From: a virus
Virus record (IMG/VR): IMGVR_UViG_3300025111_000052
Span: 62,001-126,000 of that record
Direction: 5' to 3' (one strand)
DNA: 64,000 bases
Shown here: positions 30,816 to 40,612 of the stretch, in pieces
Layout: every line of letters begins with the position of its first letter
How positions within the stretch are numbered: the stretch's first letter is position 1
Translations under genes and position numbers: made by a program
Notes under the pieces: generated by a model
The model's database searches: none
What the model was told of the DNA's origin: nothing
What the model saw: the letters and a program-made list of their open reading frames with translations, nothing else

Positions 30816-32753
30816 ATGTCTAAAAACGACTACCAAGTGTTTAGAGTTAAAATCAAAAAGGCAAATGATTTTGAAATTCTTGTGCTTCAACTACCAGAAG
30901 GGGAAATTGAAGATAAATTAGCCTATTTAACTAAGGAGAAAGGCCAGATTTCAAAAGGGATGTATGAAGACTATGTTATTGCTACCTGTGTGGCTAATAT
31001 AAACCAACTACTATTTCAATTGGCAGGGGATAACTTTGAAACAGAAGATCTACTGGTTGTTAGATCAGAGGTTATGTCCGCCATTATAGAGCATAATCCT
31101 AAGTTGAACCCAGAAAATTTAGTGATAAATAGAAACCATGTCATAAAGCTTAAAATTAAAAACATGCCGGAAGACATTAAGGTACTCACAGATACTAAAT
31201 TTTGGGATCAACCACCAGTAGTTGACTCTTTTAAGAGACCGACAACAACAGAAGTAACTAATACTAATAGTACTAAAAACAATACAGATTTAAATAAACT
31301 TTCATACGCTATTGTACAAAAATGGTGGAAACGTATTGGGCAGTATATCCAGATTAAACGTTTTTCTTCGGAAGATGCTGAGGCTATTTTAAAGAACAGA
31401 TATTTTCATAATAGGACAAGCTTTTCTACCTTTGTTGTTTCTTTTTGTGTAGATGGCTTTGAAGAATTGTTCGCATTGTTAGATGACATGGGTATACCAA
31501 AACGGGTAGCACCTCCGCTACTGATGCACGAACTTTATGAGTTATGTAAGTCATGTAATACATTTCTAACTTATGAAAATGCACACGCGCTTTCAGATGA
31601 ACCAGAAGAAGAGGACGATTCTTGTGGTGGCTCTTGTGGTAGCAAAAAAAAGACAGCCACCTCTGGTTCCATGGGGCAGTACGCTAATGGTAACAAAAAG
31701 AAGAAGAAATCTTTTAGAGATTTACCTAAGGAAGACTTATTAAATCTCGCAGATAATATGAAAATCATGCTGGTTGGTCAGGATGAGGCTGTGGATCAAT
31801 TATCCGAGGCTATTCAACGTGCCAGTGTGGGCCTTAAAGCGCCAAATAAGCCTATTGGTTCCTTTTTATTTGCTGGTAGAACTGGCGTAGGTAAAACACA
31901 GGCCACCAAAGTTTTAGCTGATGAGCTTATTAAAGGAAGAGATAATTTAATAAACATTGACTGTTCTGAGTATTCCGCAGATCATGAGTATGCTAAACTA
32001 ATTGGCTCTCCAAGTGGTTACGTTGGACATGAGGCTGGCGGTTTTCTCACCAATGCTGTTATGAAAAGCCCTTTTAGTGTCATTGTATTTGATGAGGTTG
32101 AAAAAGCTTCTAGGAAAGTACATGAACTACTCCTTCAAATTCTTGAAGAAGGAAGGCTGACTGATGGCAAGGGTAAAACAGTTGATTTTAATCAGACCAT
32201 TGTTATTATGACCTCTAATGTTGGTGTGGATGAAGTAGAACGCATCAGAAAAACAATTGGTTTTGGTAGTGTGGCTGAGATTACTGAGAATAAAAAAGAA
32301 GCTGCTTTGGACAAAGCTTTAAAGCATAAGTTTAAACCGGAGTTTCTTAACCGTATTGATGCTATTATACACTTCAAGTCTTTAAATAAGAAAGACTTTA
32401 TGCGTATCATAGATATTGAGTTGTATAAACTAAATGATAATTTACGAGCTAACGACACTGACTATAAAGAACTTTGGCTCGAATTCGACGACAAAGTAAA
32501 AGAATTTGTTTACGAAAAAGGCATAGACCCGGATTACGGTGCTAGACCTTTAAAACGTACCATAGAACGTGAAGTGGCTACACCGTTAGCTAAAAAATTG
32601 TTAGCGGATGATAATATACAAAAGAACGTTACTATTAAGGTAAGCAATAAAAAGGGTAAAGTATCCTTTGCTGTGGTTGAAAAAGAGATGGAGCAAATAA
32701 TCGCTTGTAACGATGGCTGCTCTTGTACTGAACCATGTTCTGATGATTGCTAA
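30816..32753 (+). CDS. ClpA/ClpB-like AAA+ unfoldase with one ATPase ring and novel N-terminus
   Basis: 645 aa. Residues about 1-290 are an unrecognised N-terminal region with a linker (CGGSCGSKKK). The AAA+ module holds Walker A GRTGVGKT (about 354-361), Walker B VIVFDEVEKA, sensor MTSNVG and the C-terminal D2-small domain (PDYGARPLKRTIE). IGF at residues 481-483 sits where ClpA/ClpX carry the IGL/IGF loop that docks ClpP. A Cys-rich tail (CNDGCSCTEPCSDDC) ends it. Probably redirects host ClpP or unfolds phage or host proteins. Confidence 0.88.
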   Translation: MSKNDYQVFRVKIKKANDFEILVLQLPEGEIEDKLAYLTKEKGQISKGMYEDYVIATCVANINQLLFQLAGDNFETEDLLVVRSEVMSAIIEHNPKLNPENLVINRNHVIKLKIKNMPEDIKVLTDTKFWDQPPVVDSFKRPTTTEVTNTNSTKNNTDLNKLSYAIVQKWWKRIGQYIQIKRFSSEDAEAILKNRYFHNRTSFSTFVVSFCVDGFEELFALLDDMGIPKRVAPPLLMHELYELCKSCNTFLTYENAHALSDEPEEEDDSCGGSCGSKKKTATSGSMGQYANGNKKKKKSFRDLPKEDLLNLADNMKIMLVGQDEAVDQLSEAIQRASVGLKAPNKPIGSFLFAGRTGVGKTQATKVLADELIKGRDNLINIDCSEYSADHEYAKLIGSPSGYVGHEAGGFLTNAVMKSPFSVIVFDEVEKASRKVHELLLQILEEGRLTDGKGKTVDFNQTIVIMTSNVGVDEVERIRKTIGFGSVAEITENKKEAALDKALKHKFKPEFLNRIDAIIHFKSLNKKDFMRIIDIELYKLNDNLRANDTDYKELWLEFDDKVKEFVYEKGIDPDYGARPLKRTIEREVATPLAKKLLADDNIQKNVTIKVSNKKGKVSFAVVEKEMEQIIACNDGCSCTEPCSDDC

Positions 32754-32770
32754 TAATCTATAAATGGATG

Positions 32771-32787
32771 GGGGCTTTATAAGCCCC
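32771..32787 (+). terminator. possible weak terminator hairpin
   Basis: GGGGCTT-TAT-AAGCCCC directly after the unfoldase stop. No T run follows, so it may instead be a transcript-stabilising hairpin. Confidence 0.4.
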
Positions 32788-32809
32788 TATCTAATTGCAG
32801 GTAAATTTT

Positions 32810-33304
32810 ATGAATATTGACGCATTAGCCACAGAAGTTGAAATTATACTAAAAGCACTATTTTTAACATATAGATTAGATTTTACAACAAACAAATCGT
32901 CTTTTTACATCGCTATTCCAATGTTTGGTGTAGTTATTAACGGTATTTATAGTGTAAACTATAAACTAACCGATGATAGTATAGATACTAGATTTAATGG
33001 ATATCGAATAGTTTATGTAACCACCGAAGATTTACTGCATGAGTGGAAAATATCTTTAATATGGGCTCTTATGCGCAGCGGTTACCTCAGATATATTAGA
33101 AGTAGATACAGCAATCAATTTAAAACGTTGATTATTGAGCAAGATTTCGCTAGACGTATAATTAAAGAACGTCTTAGAATTTGGGCAGATAAACCTAAGT
33201 ATGTTTGGTTAGCAAACGAAAATAAAGAAGCGCTGGGTATGTCAGCCGCTTATATATTATCGGTAGATCCAGCATTTTATGATATGATGCCAGAGGAAGA
33301 ATAA
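32810..33304 (+). CDS. hypothetical protein, 164 aa
   Basis: Unrecognised alpha/beta protein. ATG 32810 follows CAGG weakly; an in-frame TTG at 32795 is less likely. The next gene begins at the base after its stop. Confidence 0.65.
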   Translation: MNIDALATEVEIILKALFLTYRLDFTTNKSSFYIAIPMFGVVINGIYSVNYKLTDDSIDTRFNGYRIVYVTTEDLLHEWKISLIWALMRSGYLRYIRSRYSNQFKTLIIEQDFARRIIKERLRIWADKPKYVWLANENKEALGMSAAYILSVDPAFYDMMPEEE

Positions 33305-33493
33305 ATGTATAAAGAAAATGGTAGAAAAAAAGCAGCAGATAAAAAAGAAGTGGCTAATTTAAGATTATTTAATTACGTATGTAAAAATTGTGGCGCAAAA
33401 AAAGTACTTGATACAAAAGTTTTTGGCAGCCAATTACTCTGCGATTGTGGTGGTGAATTAGCCACAGTAGCATTAGGCCTAGATTTAAACTAA
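33305..33493 (+). CDS. zinc-ribbon protein, 62 aa
   Basis: YVCKNCGAKK and LLCDCGGEL give two CxxC/CxC knuckles, a typical zinc ribbon. Function unknown; stop-start adjacency to both neighbours' operon. Confidence 0.7.
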   Translation: MYKENGRKKAADKKEVANLRLFNYVCKNCGAKKVLDTKVFGSQLLCDCGGELATVALGLDLN

Positions 33494-33506
33494 GGAGATT
33501 TTAATT

Positions 33507-34283
33507 ATGAGTATGCAACAAGCACAAGGAAAAGGAAATAGTTTTGTATTAGTTAACTCAGCATTAGGAATGGAAGCAACCCACAATAAGGTGTACAAAG
33601 AACCTAAAAATAATATTAGAATAACCATTAGCAATAACCCCCTTAAATTAGCCGTAGCCAGGGTGTGTGCTGAATGGCTGTCTGCCGCTGACAGATCATG
33701 GACTTTTAATGGCAGTGTAGATAAAAATTCTGAGAGGCTTAGAAAGTATATCTCTTCTATGTTCCCAGAATTTACATGGCAGGTTATGCCATCTCAGTGT
33801 GCTTTTGATATCGTGTCTTTGGACGCTAAGGTAGCTATTGAAATTAAGTCGGTTAAAGGCAACAGTAAAAAATTGTTATCAAATGCCTCTATCTATCCTG
33901 AGCACGTTAAAGCAGTAGATATACTGCCTCGCAGAATGAAAGTGGGCGTGGCAGAGGACCTCATTTTAGATGTATTGGTGGTATGCGTAAGACGTACACA
34001 AGATGACATTGTTTATGACTATGCCATTGTTGATGGTAGCTTTTGGGGTTTTGAAGACAGTGATTTTACGGCCTGTAATGAAATGTTCGCTAATTTAAAT
34101 AGTGAGGAATTTATGGGGGATCTACTGGCACTGTATGTTGAACGCTATCCAGAATCTACACATTTTATTACAAAGCTTCAAAATGGAAGTTACGGCAACT
34201 CCTTTTCTTGTAATTTAAGAAAGCTTATTCAGATTGCTAATCCGGTAGGCCGCTCTTTGGATATGTCTGGGGTATGGATGTAG
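33507..34283 (+). CDS. putative PD-(D/E)XK nuclease-like protein, 258 aa
   Basis: The segment CAFDIVSLDAKVAIEIKSVK (about residues 98-117) has the D...(E)xK spacing of PD-(D/E)XK nucleases, with a Gln-rich N-terminus. The rest is unrecognised. Could be a recombination nuclease or inactive homologue. Followed 1 base later by the intein-bearing kinase gene. Confidence 0.55.
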   Translation: MSMQQAQGKGNSFVLVNSALGMEATHNKVYKEPKNNIRITISNNPLKLAVARVCAEWLSAADRSWTFNGSVDKNSERLRKYISSMFPEFTWQVMPSQCAFDIVSLDAKVAIEIKSVKGNSKKLLSNASIYPEHVKAVDILPRRMKVGVAEDLILDVLVVCVRRTQDDIVYDYAIVDGSFWGFEDSDFTACNEMFANLNSEEFMGDLLALYVERYPESTHFITKLQNGSYGNSFSCNLRKLIQIANPVGRSLDMSGVWM

Positions 34284-34284
34284 T

Positions 34285-35859
34285 ATGAAGAAAATTATAG
34301 CTATTAGCGGCACGCATGGTTGTTTTGGTAAAGGCACCTTAGTTAGAATGTATGATGGTACCATAAAACCAGTCGAACTTATAGTAGTTGGTGATGTTTT
34401 AATGGGGGATGACTCTACCCCAAGAAGAGTGTTGGAACTTAAAGACGGTAGGGAAGATCTTTATGAATTTGAATATATTGATGGAATAAAACATATTTAT
34501 AATGCAAGTCACGAGTTAGTATTACAATACTCACAATCTCGTAAAAGTGGGGCTACAAAAAGATCACTAAAAAAGCAACAATTAGGTGATATACGTATAA
34601 TAACAGTAAAAAATTATTTAAAATTAGGTAAACAAAAACAAAGAATTCTTTGTAAGTTTAATGCTGTTATTAAAAGAGCAGTAAGTAGTACCTTAGCAAT
34701 ACCGCCATATATACTGGGTGTTTGGCTTGGTGATGGGCATTCAGCAGGAACAAGATTAACTAATACAGATGAAATTATATTAAATACATTTAAGTGTTTC
34801 GCTGAAAGCAGAAATTTGTTTTTTAAACACGTTGGTAATACTAAGTATACTTATGGAATAACTAATGTTAGAGGTAAAGGGAATAGTTTTTTAGTTGATT
34901 TACAGAAATATAATTTAATTAATAATAAACATATACCCTTAGATTATTTTAATGCAAGTATAGAACAACGTTTATCCATTATAGCCGGTATACTGGATGC
35001 CGATGGACACTTAGATCAACGTAGTAAAGGTAGATATGAAGTAAAATTAAAGTCTAAACAACTAGCCTATGATTTATTTTATATTTCTAGAAGTTGCGGT
35101 ATACACACAACAATAAAAAAAGTAAAATGTGTTTGCACAAATAATGGTAAAGAGGGATATTATTATAGGGTAAATTTAACAAGAGGTATAGATATAATAC
35201 CATGTAAACTTGCACATAAAAAGGCGGTACAGGTAAAAAATCCTCAAAGAACAACATCAAGAGTGGGCATACGTAATGTAACCCCTCTTGGTATTGGCAC
35301 TTATTATGGATTTACTCTTGACGGTAATAATTTATTTCTCCATGCAGATGGTACAGTATTAAAAAACTCTGGAAAAAGCACCATAGCGTATAGTCTTTGT
35401 ACTAAAATGAAGTTGTCTGGTAAAAATGCCATAGTACTTGATGAGTTAGCTCGGAAATGCCCCTTTATTATAAATAAGGGGGCAGGTTCCCATACTCCAA
35501 GATGGTTAACATGTAAACAAATAACTGAGGAATTAGAATTACAAGATAAGGTTGATTTTGTTATTGCTGATAGGTCTGTAATGGACGCTTATTGTTACGA
35601 TCTTACTATACATGGCAGCAATTCTACAATGTCGGCCTATGAAGGTGTAATAAAGGACCATATACTAAATTTATATAAGACTATTTATATACCAAATATG
35701 GATATGTTTAACTTTCAGTTAGCTGATGGTGTACGTGATTTGGACCCTAAATTTAGAAGTGATGTAAATACTAATATACTAAATACATATAATAAACTAA
35801 ATATACCTTATAAAATAATTCATAATATAGATGATATATACAATGACTTGGGGTTATAA
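34285..35859 (+). CDS. P-loop nucleoside/nucleotide kinase-like ATPase interrupted by an intein
   Basis: Precursor 524 aa; removing residues 13-361 gives 175 aa. The extein joins ISGTHG to SGKST, so the intein splits the Walker A motif GTHGSGKST and the enzyme is inactive until splicing. The mature protein has DELARKCPF, a T..Q..E helix and ADRSVMD, the pattern of small AAA_28/NadR-kinase-like proteins, which phosphorylate nucleosides or ribosylnicotinamide. Substrate is not decided; a link with the NAD genes of the right end is only a possibility. Confidence 0.82.
   Translation: MKKIIAISGTHGCFGKGTLVRMYDGTIKPVELIVVGDVLMGDDSTPRRVLELKDGREDLYEFEYIDGIKHIYNASHELVLQYSQSRKSGATKRSLKKQQLGDIRIITVKNYLKLGKQKQRILCKFNAVIKRAVSSTLAIPPYILGVWLGDGHSAGTRLTNTDEIILNTFKCFAESRNLFFKHVGNTKYTYGITNVRGKGNSFLVDLQKYNLINNKHIPLDYFNASIEQRLSIIAGILDADGHLDQRSKGRYEVKLKSKQLAYDLFYISRSCGIHTTIKKVKCVCTNNGKEGYYYRVNLTRGIDIIPCKLAHKKAVQVKNPQRTTSRVGIRNVTPLGIGTYYGFTLDGNNLFLHADGTVLKNSGKSTIAYSLCTKMKLSGKNAIVLDELARKCPFIINKGAGSHTPRWLTCKQITEELELQDKVDFVIADRSVMDAYCYDLTIHGSNSTMSAYEGVIKDHILNLYKTIYIPNMDMFNFQLADGVRDLDPKFRSDVNTNILNTYNKLNIPYKIIHNIDDIYNDLGL
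34321..35367 (+). mobile_element. intein with LAGLIDADG endonuclease (349 aa)
   Basis: Starts CFGKGTLVRMYDG, ends ADGTVLKN before extein Ser. Two LAGLIDADG-type motifs (ILGVWLGDGHSAG and IAGILDADGHLDQ) and block B-like NASHELV are present. Inserted between G12 and the Ser of the P-loop, a favoured intein site. Confidence 0.9.
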
Positions 35860-35862
35860 ATA

Positions 35863-36552
35863 ATGCGCCATTTTATTAAAAGCACAATATTAATTTTATT
35901 TCTATGTTTACTCAGTATAAGTAATACTTCGTATGCGGCAGATCTAACTTTTGCTTGGGCACCGAATACTGAAACTAACTTAAAAGGGTATAAAATTTAT
36001 TACGGTTCAGCAACCCGTAGTTATACAATGGGCATAGATGTCGGATTACCAGCGACCAAAGATGGCAGGGTAACATACACAGTAGTAGGTGTACCAGACG
36101 GTGTTACCCTATACTTTGCTGCAACCGCTTATGATACCGATGGTTTTGAAAGTGACTATTCCAAAGAAGTCGTTGTGGCAACTGCTCAGGTTGACCCTGT
36201 TATAGAGCCACCCGTGCTTGATGGGGCATTAGACCCTAATACTATATTAATAAATTATCCTGATGCTCAACTTTTGGGTGGGAACTTATACGTAGGTACC
36301 ACGGACAAGGATATTGTTGTATCTTGGCCTGTGGTATCTGGTGCGATTTCTTACACATTCAGGCTATATGATATTAATAAAAAGGTTTACCGTATAATAT
36401 CTACAATAAATACAAATGTAATAATTATAAAGTTACCTGTTACAGGTTTATATAGGGTGGATTTAAAAGCAGACAATATGGTAGCTTGGGTGTCTGCCCC
36501 AAAACTAATTTCGGGCTGGGTAGCCGGCGCCGGACCAATAATAATACAATAA
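35863..36552 (+). CDS. exported fibronectin type III protein, 229 aa
   Basis: Signal peptide (MRHFIKSTILILFLCLLSIS, cleavage near SYAA-DLTF) followed by a fibronectin III-type domain (FAWAPNTETNLKGYKIYYGS to FAATAYDTDGFESDYSKEV) and a second beta-sandwich-like half. It would be exported to the periplasm or surface. Role unknown; could bind host surface polymers or be a superinfection or cargo protein. Confidence 0.75.
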   Translation: MRHFIKSTILILFLCLLSISNTSYAADLTFAWAPNTETNLKGYKIYYGSATRSYTMGIDVGLPATKDGRVTYTVVGVPDGVTLYFAATAYDTDGFESDYSKEVVVATAQVDPVIEPPVLDGALDPNTILINYPDAQLLGGNLYVGTTDKDIVVSWPVVSGAISYTFRLYDINKKVYRIISTINTNVIIIKLPVTGLYRVDLKADNMVAWVSAPKLISGWVAGAGPIIIQ

Positions 36553-36570
36553 ATTTAGGAGGAAATTAAA

Positions 36571-36879
36571 ATGGCAAAAATTGTAAGTAAAACTCTAAGG
36601 TTTCCTGGTTCAAGTAGTGCTGATGTGACTGGGTATAAGCTTTATTTTGTAGATGCGACAATGGAATTAACCTATGATTCTCCTTCAATTGATCTTGGTA
36701 TGGCCATGGAAGTAGATTTATCTACAATAGCCACAGGAAAAGAGGGTGTTTTTAATTTAGGTGTAACTGCATACGATGGTGGGGGCAATGAAAGTGACAT
36801 GAGTGTTGCAACTGCGGTCCCTTTAGATTTTATTGCTCCAAATGCCCCCGGCGTGTTGGAGATAGTACAAGTTGGTTAA
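36571..36879 (+). CDS. fibronectin III-like domain protein, 102 aa
   Basis: One beta-sandwich domain (VTGYKLYFVDATM to GVTAYDGGGNESDMS) similar in pattern to the domain of the preceding exported protein but without a signal peptide. AGGAGG upstream. Possibly a virion decoration or adhesin module. Confidence 0.7.
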   Translation: MAKIVSKTLRFPGSSSADVTGYKLYFVDATMELTYDSPSIDLGMAMEVDLSTIATGKEGVFNLGVTAYDGGGNESDMSVATAVPLDFIAPNAPGVLEIVQVG

Positions 36880-36925
36880 ACAAAATGTTGTGTTTATTAA
36901 AAAGAGTTTTTAAACTCTGTAAAAA

Positions 36926-36970
36926 TTGATAGCTACTTAAAGGGCTGATGTTATTAAAGCATCAGCCCTT
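36926..36970 (+). promoter_or_regulatory. promoter within a strong hairpin upstream of the histidine kinase
   Basis: TTGATA (36926-36931), 17 bases, TGTTAT (36949-36954). A perfect 11-bp inverted repeat (AAGGGCTGATG at 36940-36950 and its complement at 36960-36970) encloses the -10; an earlier small hairpin AGAGTTT/AAACTCT lies at 36903-36918. For transcripts from upstream the hairpin may act as a terminator. Confidence 0.55.
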
Positions 36971-36988
36971 TATTATAGAGGTGGCAAT

Positions 36989-39900
36989 ATGACCCTAAAA
37001 GCAGTATTATTTAGCATCATACTAGTTTTATTAACACAAGCTACTTCTGCTAACGATTTAGTAGTAGGTGTGTTTGAAAATAAACCTATAACTTACTATG
37101 ACGAAGATAAAGCACAAGGCCTGTATGTAGATGTTTTGGATAATATAGCAGCTATGGAGGGTTGGAATATAACTTACAAAAGCTGTAATTTTTCAGAGTG
37201 CTTGGATGAACTAAAAACAGGTAAAATAGACCTATTACCAGCTATTGCAAAAACAGATTCTCTTGAAGAAACTCTTAGTTTCTCATCTATACCTTTATTT
37301 ACTTTTTGGGGTGTTGTTTATACACACACTAACACAAGTATAAATACTTTTACGGAGTTGAATAATAAGCGTGTAGGGGTTATAAAAGACACAGTAATTG
37401 CAAATTCTTTTTACGACTATTGCAATAGTGTTGGTATTAAACCTACTTTGTTATATTACCAAAGTTATGCTGAATTATTTAATAGTATAAGTAGTAATGA
37501 GACCACATTTATTGTGGCCAACAATATCCATGATGCTGCCGCGTTAAAAACATATAATATAAAAAGAACGGGTTTATTTTTTTCTCCCTCCACCGCACTA
37601 TTTGCTACACGTAAAGATCAACATTTAAACATACTATCCACTATTGACAATTATATGAAGGATTGGATAATAGATGAAGGATCACCGTACAGTGTTGCAT
37701 TGCATAAATGGTTTTCAAAACTACCTATACAACAAAAATATCCTAAATACGGTGTAAAAGAAGTAATACCTTACTTAGTGTTGTTTGTGGCAATAGTAGC
37801 CATATTGTTATTGTTTACAACTAAATTTGGTGGTAAACTTAATACAACCGCGTATTCCATAGTATTCTTTATTTGGACCGCACTTATAGCCAGCTCCTTA
37901 GGTTATAACCACACTAGAATACATAATATTATAGAACACACAGCTTTGCTTGAAGCACAAAACATTTTTGAAAAGGATTTATTGCTTAGATCCTGGATTA
38001 CTAACTATGGGGGGCTACCCAACTCTAATATGACAACTCATAAAAAAGAAACACATGCAAATGTGAAAGAGTGTCTTAATGGTAGTACTAGTAATCCTTT
38101 ATTCAATCCCAGCGTCGTAATGAGGTACTCATATACTACGCTAAAAAACTTTGATGAGGCTGGAGTAACATTAGATACCCACAAAGCAGCCAGCTCCGCC
38201 CGCATTCTGGGTTTTAATACAAAAGATCAGCCAGAACTTTGGGAAAACAAATTATTAGAGTCTATAAAAGAAGGTAAAAAAATAGAAAGCTACTATGTGG
38301 ATGATAACACTTTTAGGTATATACACACTATTTACGCAGTGGAGGGCTGTAAAGTATGCCACAAACAATTTAAGGATGGGGAATTAGTAGGCGCACTAAG
38401 TGTAAGCCTTCCAATGGATCATATGCATGACTTGGCAGATTCTAAAATGATAGTAGATTTATATTGCCATGCAGCAGTGTATATAATAGGTTTGTTTGGT
38501 ATTTTTCTTGCGTTACGATCAAATGAATTACGTCAACAAGACTTACAAAAAGCCTCAATACGCCTTATAGAAAATGAGAAAAAATATAAAGATTTGTTTA
38601 TGAACGCACCGTTGGCCTATCAATCCTTAGGCATACACGGTGAATTACTTGATGTTAATAATGCTTGGCTAGAATTATTAGGGTATAAAAAAGAAGAAGT
38701 ACAAAAACGTAATATATTAGATTTTGTTGATAAAAGATATCATACCTATATAAATGAGCAACTACCTAAATTAAAAAAAGTTGGTTATCTTTCTGGTATA
38801 GAATATATTTTAAATAAAGCTGATGGTACTCCAGTCTGGGTTAGTGTCAGTGGTAGGGTTGGTTATGATAACAATGGTAATTTTAAACAAACACATTGTG
38901 TTATTACAGACATATCTGAGCGCAAACAGGCGGAGGAAGAAACCAAGTTACTAAGCCAGCGTAAAGAAATACTTTTAGAACTTAGTCAGATGGAAGAAAG
39001 AGATGAGGCAAGTATATTTGCTTTTGTGGCCGAAAGTATTTCAAAACTTTGTGACAGTTCTATAAGCTATGTTAGTCTGGTTAATAGTGATGAAGATAAA
39101 ATAACCCAAGTAGCGTACAATGGCAAAGCTATGAGTGAATGCTCTAGGTCAGATAAATTAAATGTTACTTATAACTTAGATAAGTGTGGTGTATGGGCAG
39201 ATTGTTTGAGAACAAGAGAAGCCATTTTTATAAATGATTATCCTAATTATATAAATAAACGTGGTTTACCAGAGGGGCATGTGCCTATAACTAATCATAT
39301 GAACGTACCCGTATTTGATGGTAACAATATTGTAGCTATTTTTGGTGTAGGTAATAAAAATCATGGTGACTACAACAATAAAGACGTTGACCACTTGCTC
39401 AGCCTTGCCGATAATGTTTGGCGTATAATACAACGAAAACGTAATATAATAAAAACATTACGATTAGAAAAACAATTACGTGAAGCACAAAAAATGGAGG
39501 CCATAGGCACCTTATCTGGTGGGTTATCACATGATTTTAATAACATACTACAAATTATTTTAGGCTACTCTGATTTAATTATGCTGGAAATAAATAATGA
39601 GAAAACACCAAAAAAAGAGTATATACAAGCAATAGTAGAGGCTGCTAATAAAGGAGCCCGCTTAACAGGGCAGCTCAGATACTTTTCTGAAAAGGAAAGA
39701 AGTTTTAAAGAACCAATTAGCTTAAACAGATCAGTAGAAAGTACGGTAGAGCTTATGAAAAGAACTATACCTAAGATGATAAACATTGACTACTCCTTAG
39801 AAAAAGACCTATACCCTATTATGGCTGATGTTGGACAAATAGAGCAGGTTATAATGAATCTTGCTATAAATGCTGTACATGCTATGCCAGATGGTGGTGA

Positions 39901-40606
39901 TTTAAATATAATAACATGTAATACGCATATAGGTGCTGGGCATACAGAATTTAAAGAAGGCACCTATGTAGTACTTACGGTTAGTGATACTGGGTGTGGT
40001 ATACCACAAGAAAACATAAGCAAGATTTTTAATCCCTTTTTTACTACGAAAAAACAAACGACAGGTGGTTCAGGTTTAGGTTTATATGTGGTTTATGGTA
40101 TTGTAAAAAACCATTCAGGTTATATAACGTGTGATAGCGTAGTTGATCAAGGAACTACCTTTTGTATTTATTTACCGGCGGATAGAACCGCTGTTATCAA
40201 ACCGCCCACAGCGGTAATCACAGTAACAGATTATACTGAGGGCAATGAAACCATACTTGTGGTAGATGATGAAGAGTTTTTAACTGATTTAACTGAAAAT
40301 TACTTGACAACACAAGGCTATAATGTTATATTAGCTAAAAACGGTGAAGAAGCACTGGATATCTATAAGAAAACCTTTAAAATAGATTTAGTTATATTGG
40401 ATCTTAATATGCCTGGTATGGGTGGTATAGCTTGTTTGAAAAAACTATTGGAGTATGATCCTAAAGCCAAGGTAATAATTGCCAGTGGTTACTCAGATGC
40501 AGGACCTATTGGGGAAACAAAAACTATGGGGGCTTTAGGTTATTTAAATAAACCCTTCACATTAACTGATTTAGCGGTATTAATAAGACATGTATTAGAT
40601 AGGTGA
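36989..40606 (+). CDS. hybrid sensor histidine kinase with solute-binding, haem-binding, PAS and GAF modules and receiver
   Basis: 1205 aa. Order: signal/TM start; periplasmic SBP_bac_3-type domain (about 20-245); TM helices about 257-278 and 287-305; a second extracytoplasmic Tll0287/DUF3365-like domain with CKVCH at 454-458 (c-type haem site); TM about 490-510; PAS (about 525-650); GAF (about 665-825); HisKA with His848 in GLSHDFNN; HATPase with N box, DTGCGIP and GGSGLGLYVV; receiver with VVDDEE and phospho-Asp1138 (VILDLNMPG). A complete, apparently functional bacterial signalling protein, very unusual in a phage. GAGGTGG precedes the ATG. Confidence 0.93.
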   Translation: MTLKAVLFSIILVLLTQATSANDLVVGVFENKPITYYDEDKAQGLYVDVLDNIAAMEGWNITYKSCNFSECLDELKTGKIDLLPAIAKTDSLEETLSFSSIPLFTFWGVVYTHTNTSINTFTELNNKRVGVIKDTVIANSFYDYCNSVGIKPTLLYYQSYAELFNSISSNETTFIVANNIHDAAALKTYNIKRTGLFFSPSTALFATRKDQHLNILSTIDNYMKDWIIDEGSPYSVALHKWFSKLPIQQKYPKYGVKEVIPYLVLFVAIVAILLLFTTKFGGKLNTTAYSIVFFIWTALIASSLGYNHTRIHNIIEHTALLEAQNIFEKDLLLRSWITNYGGLPNSNMTTHKKETHANVKECLNGSTSNPLFNPSVVMRYSYTTLKNFDEAGVTLDTHKAASSARILGFNTKDQPELWENKLLESIKEGKKIESYYVDDNTFRYIHTIYAVEGCKVCHKQFKDGELVGALSVSLPMDHMHDLADSKMIVDLYCHAAVYIIGLFGIFLALRSNELRQQDLQKASIRLIENEKKYKDLFMNAPLAYQSLGIHGELLDVNNAWLELLGYKKEEVQKRNILDFVDKRYHTYINEQLPKLKKVGYLSGIEYILNKADGTPVWVSVSGRVGYDNNGNFKQTHCVITDISERKQAEEETKLLSQRKEILLELSQMEERDEASIFAFVAESISKLCDSSISYVSLVNSDEDKITQVAYNGKAMSECSRSDKLNVTYNLDKCGVWADCLRTREAIFINDYPNYINKRGLPEGHVPITNHMNVPVFDGNNIVAIFGVGNKNHGDYNNKDVDHLLSLADNVWRIIQRKRNIIKTLRLEKQLREAQKMEAIGTLSGGLSHDFNNILQIILGYSDLIMLEINNEKTPKKEYIQAIVEAANKGARLTGQLRYFSEKERSFKEPISLNRSVESTVELMKRTIPKMINIDYSLEKDLYPIMADVGQIEQVIMNLAINAVHAMPDGGDLNIITCNTHIGAGHTEFKEGTYVVLTVSDTGCGIPQENISKIFNPFFTTKKQTTGGSGLGLYVVYGIVKNHSGYITCDSVVDQGTTFCIYLPADRTAVIKPPTAVITVTDYTEGNETILVVDDEEFLTDLTENYLTTQGYNVILAKNGEEALDIYKKTFKIDLVILDLNMPGMGGIACLKKLLEYDPKAKVIIASGYSDAGPIGETKTMGALGYLNKPFTLTDLAVLIRHVLDR

Positions 40607-40612
40607 TTTATA

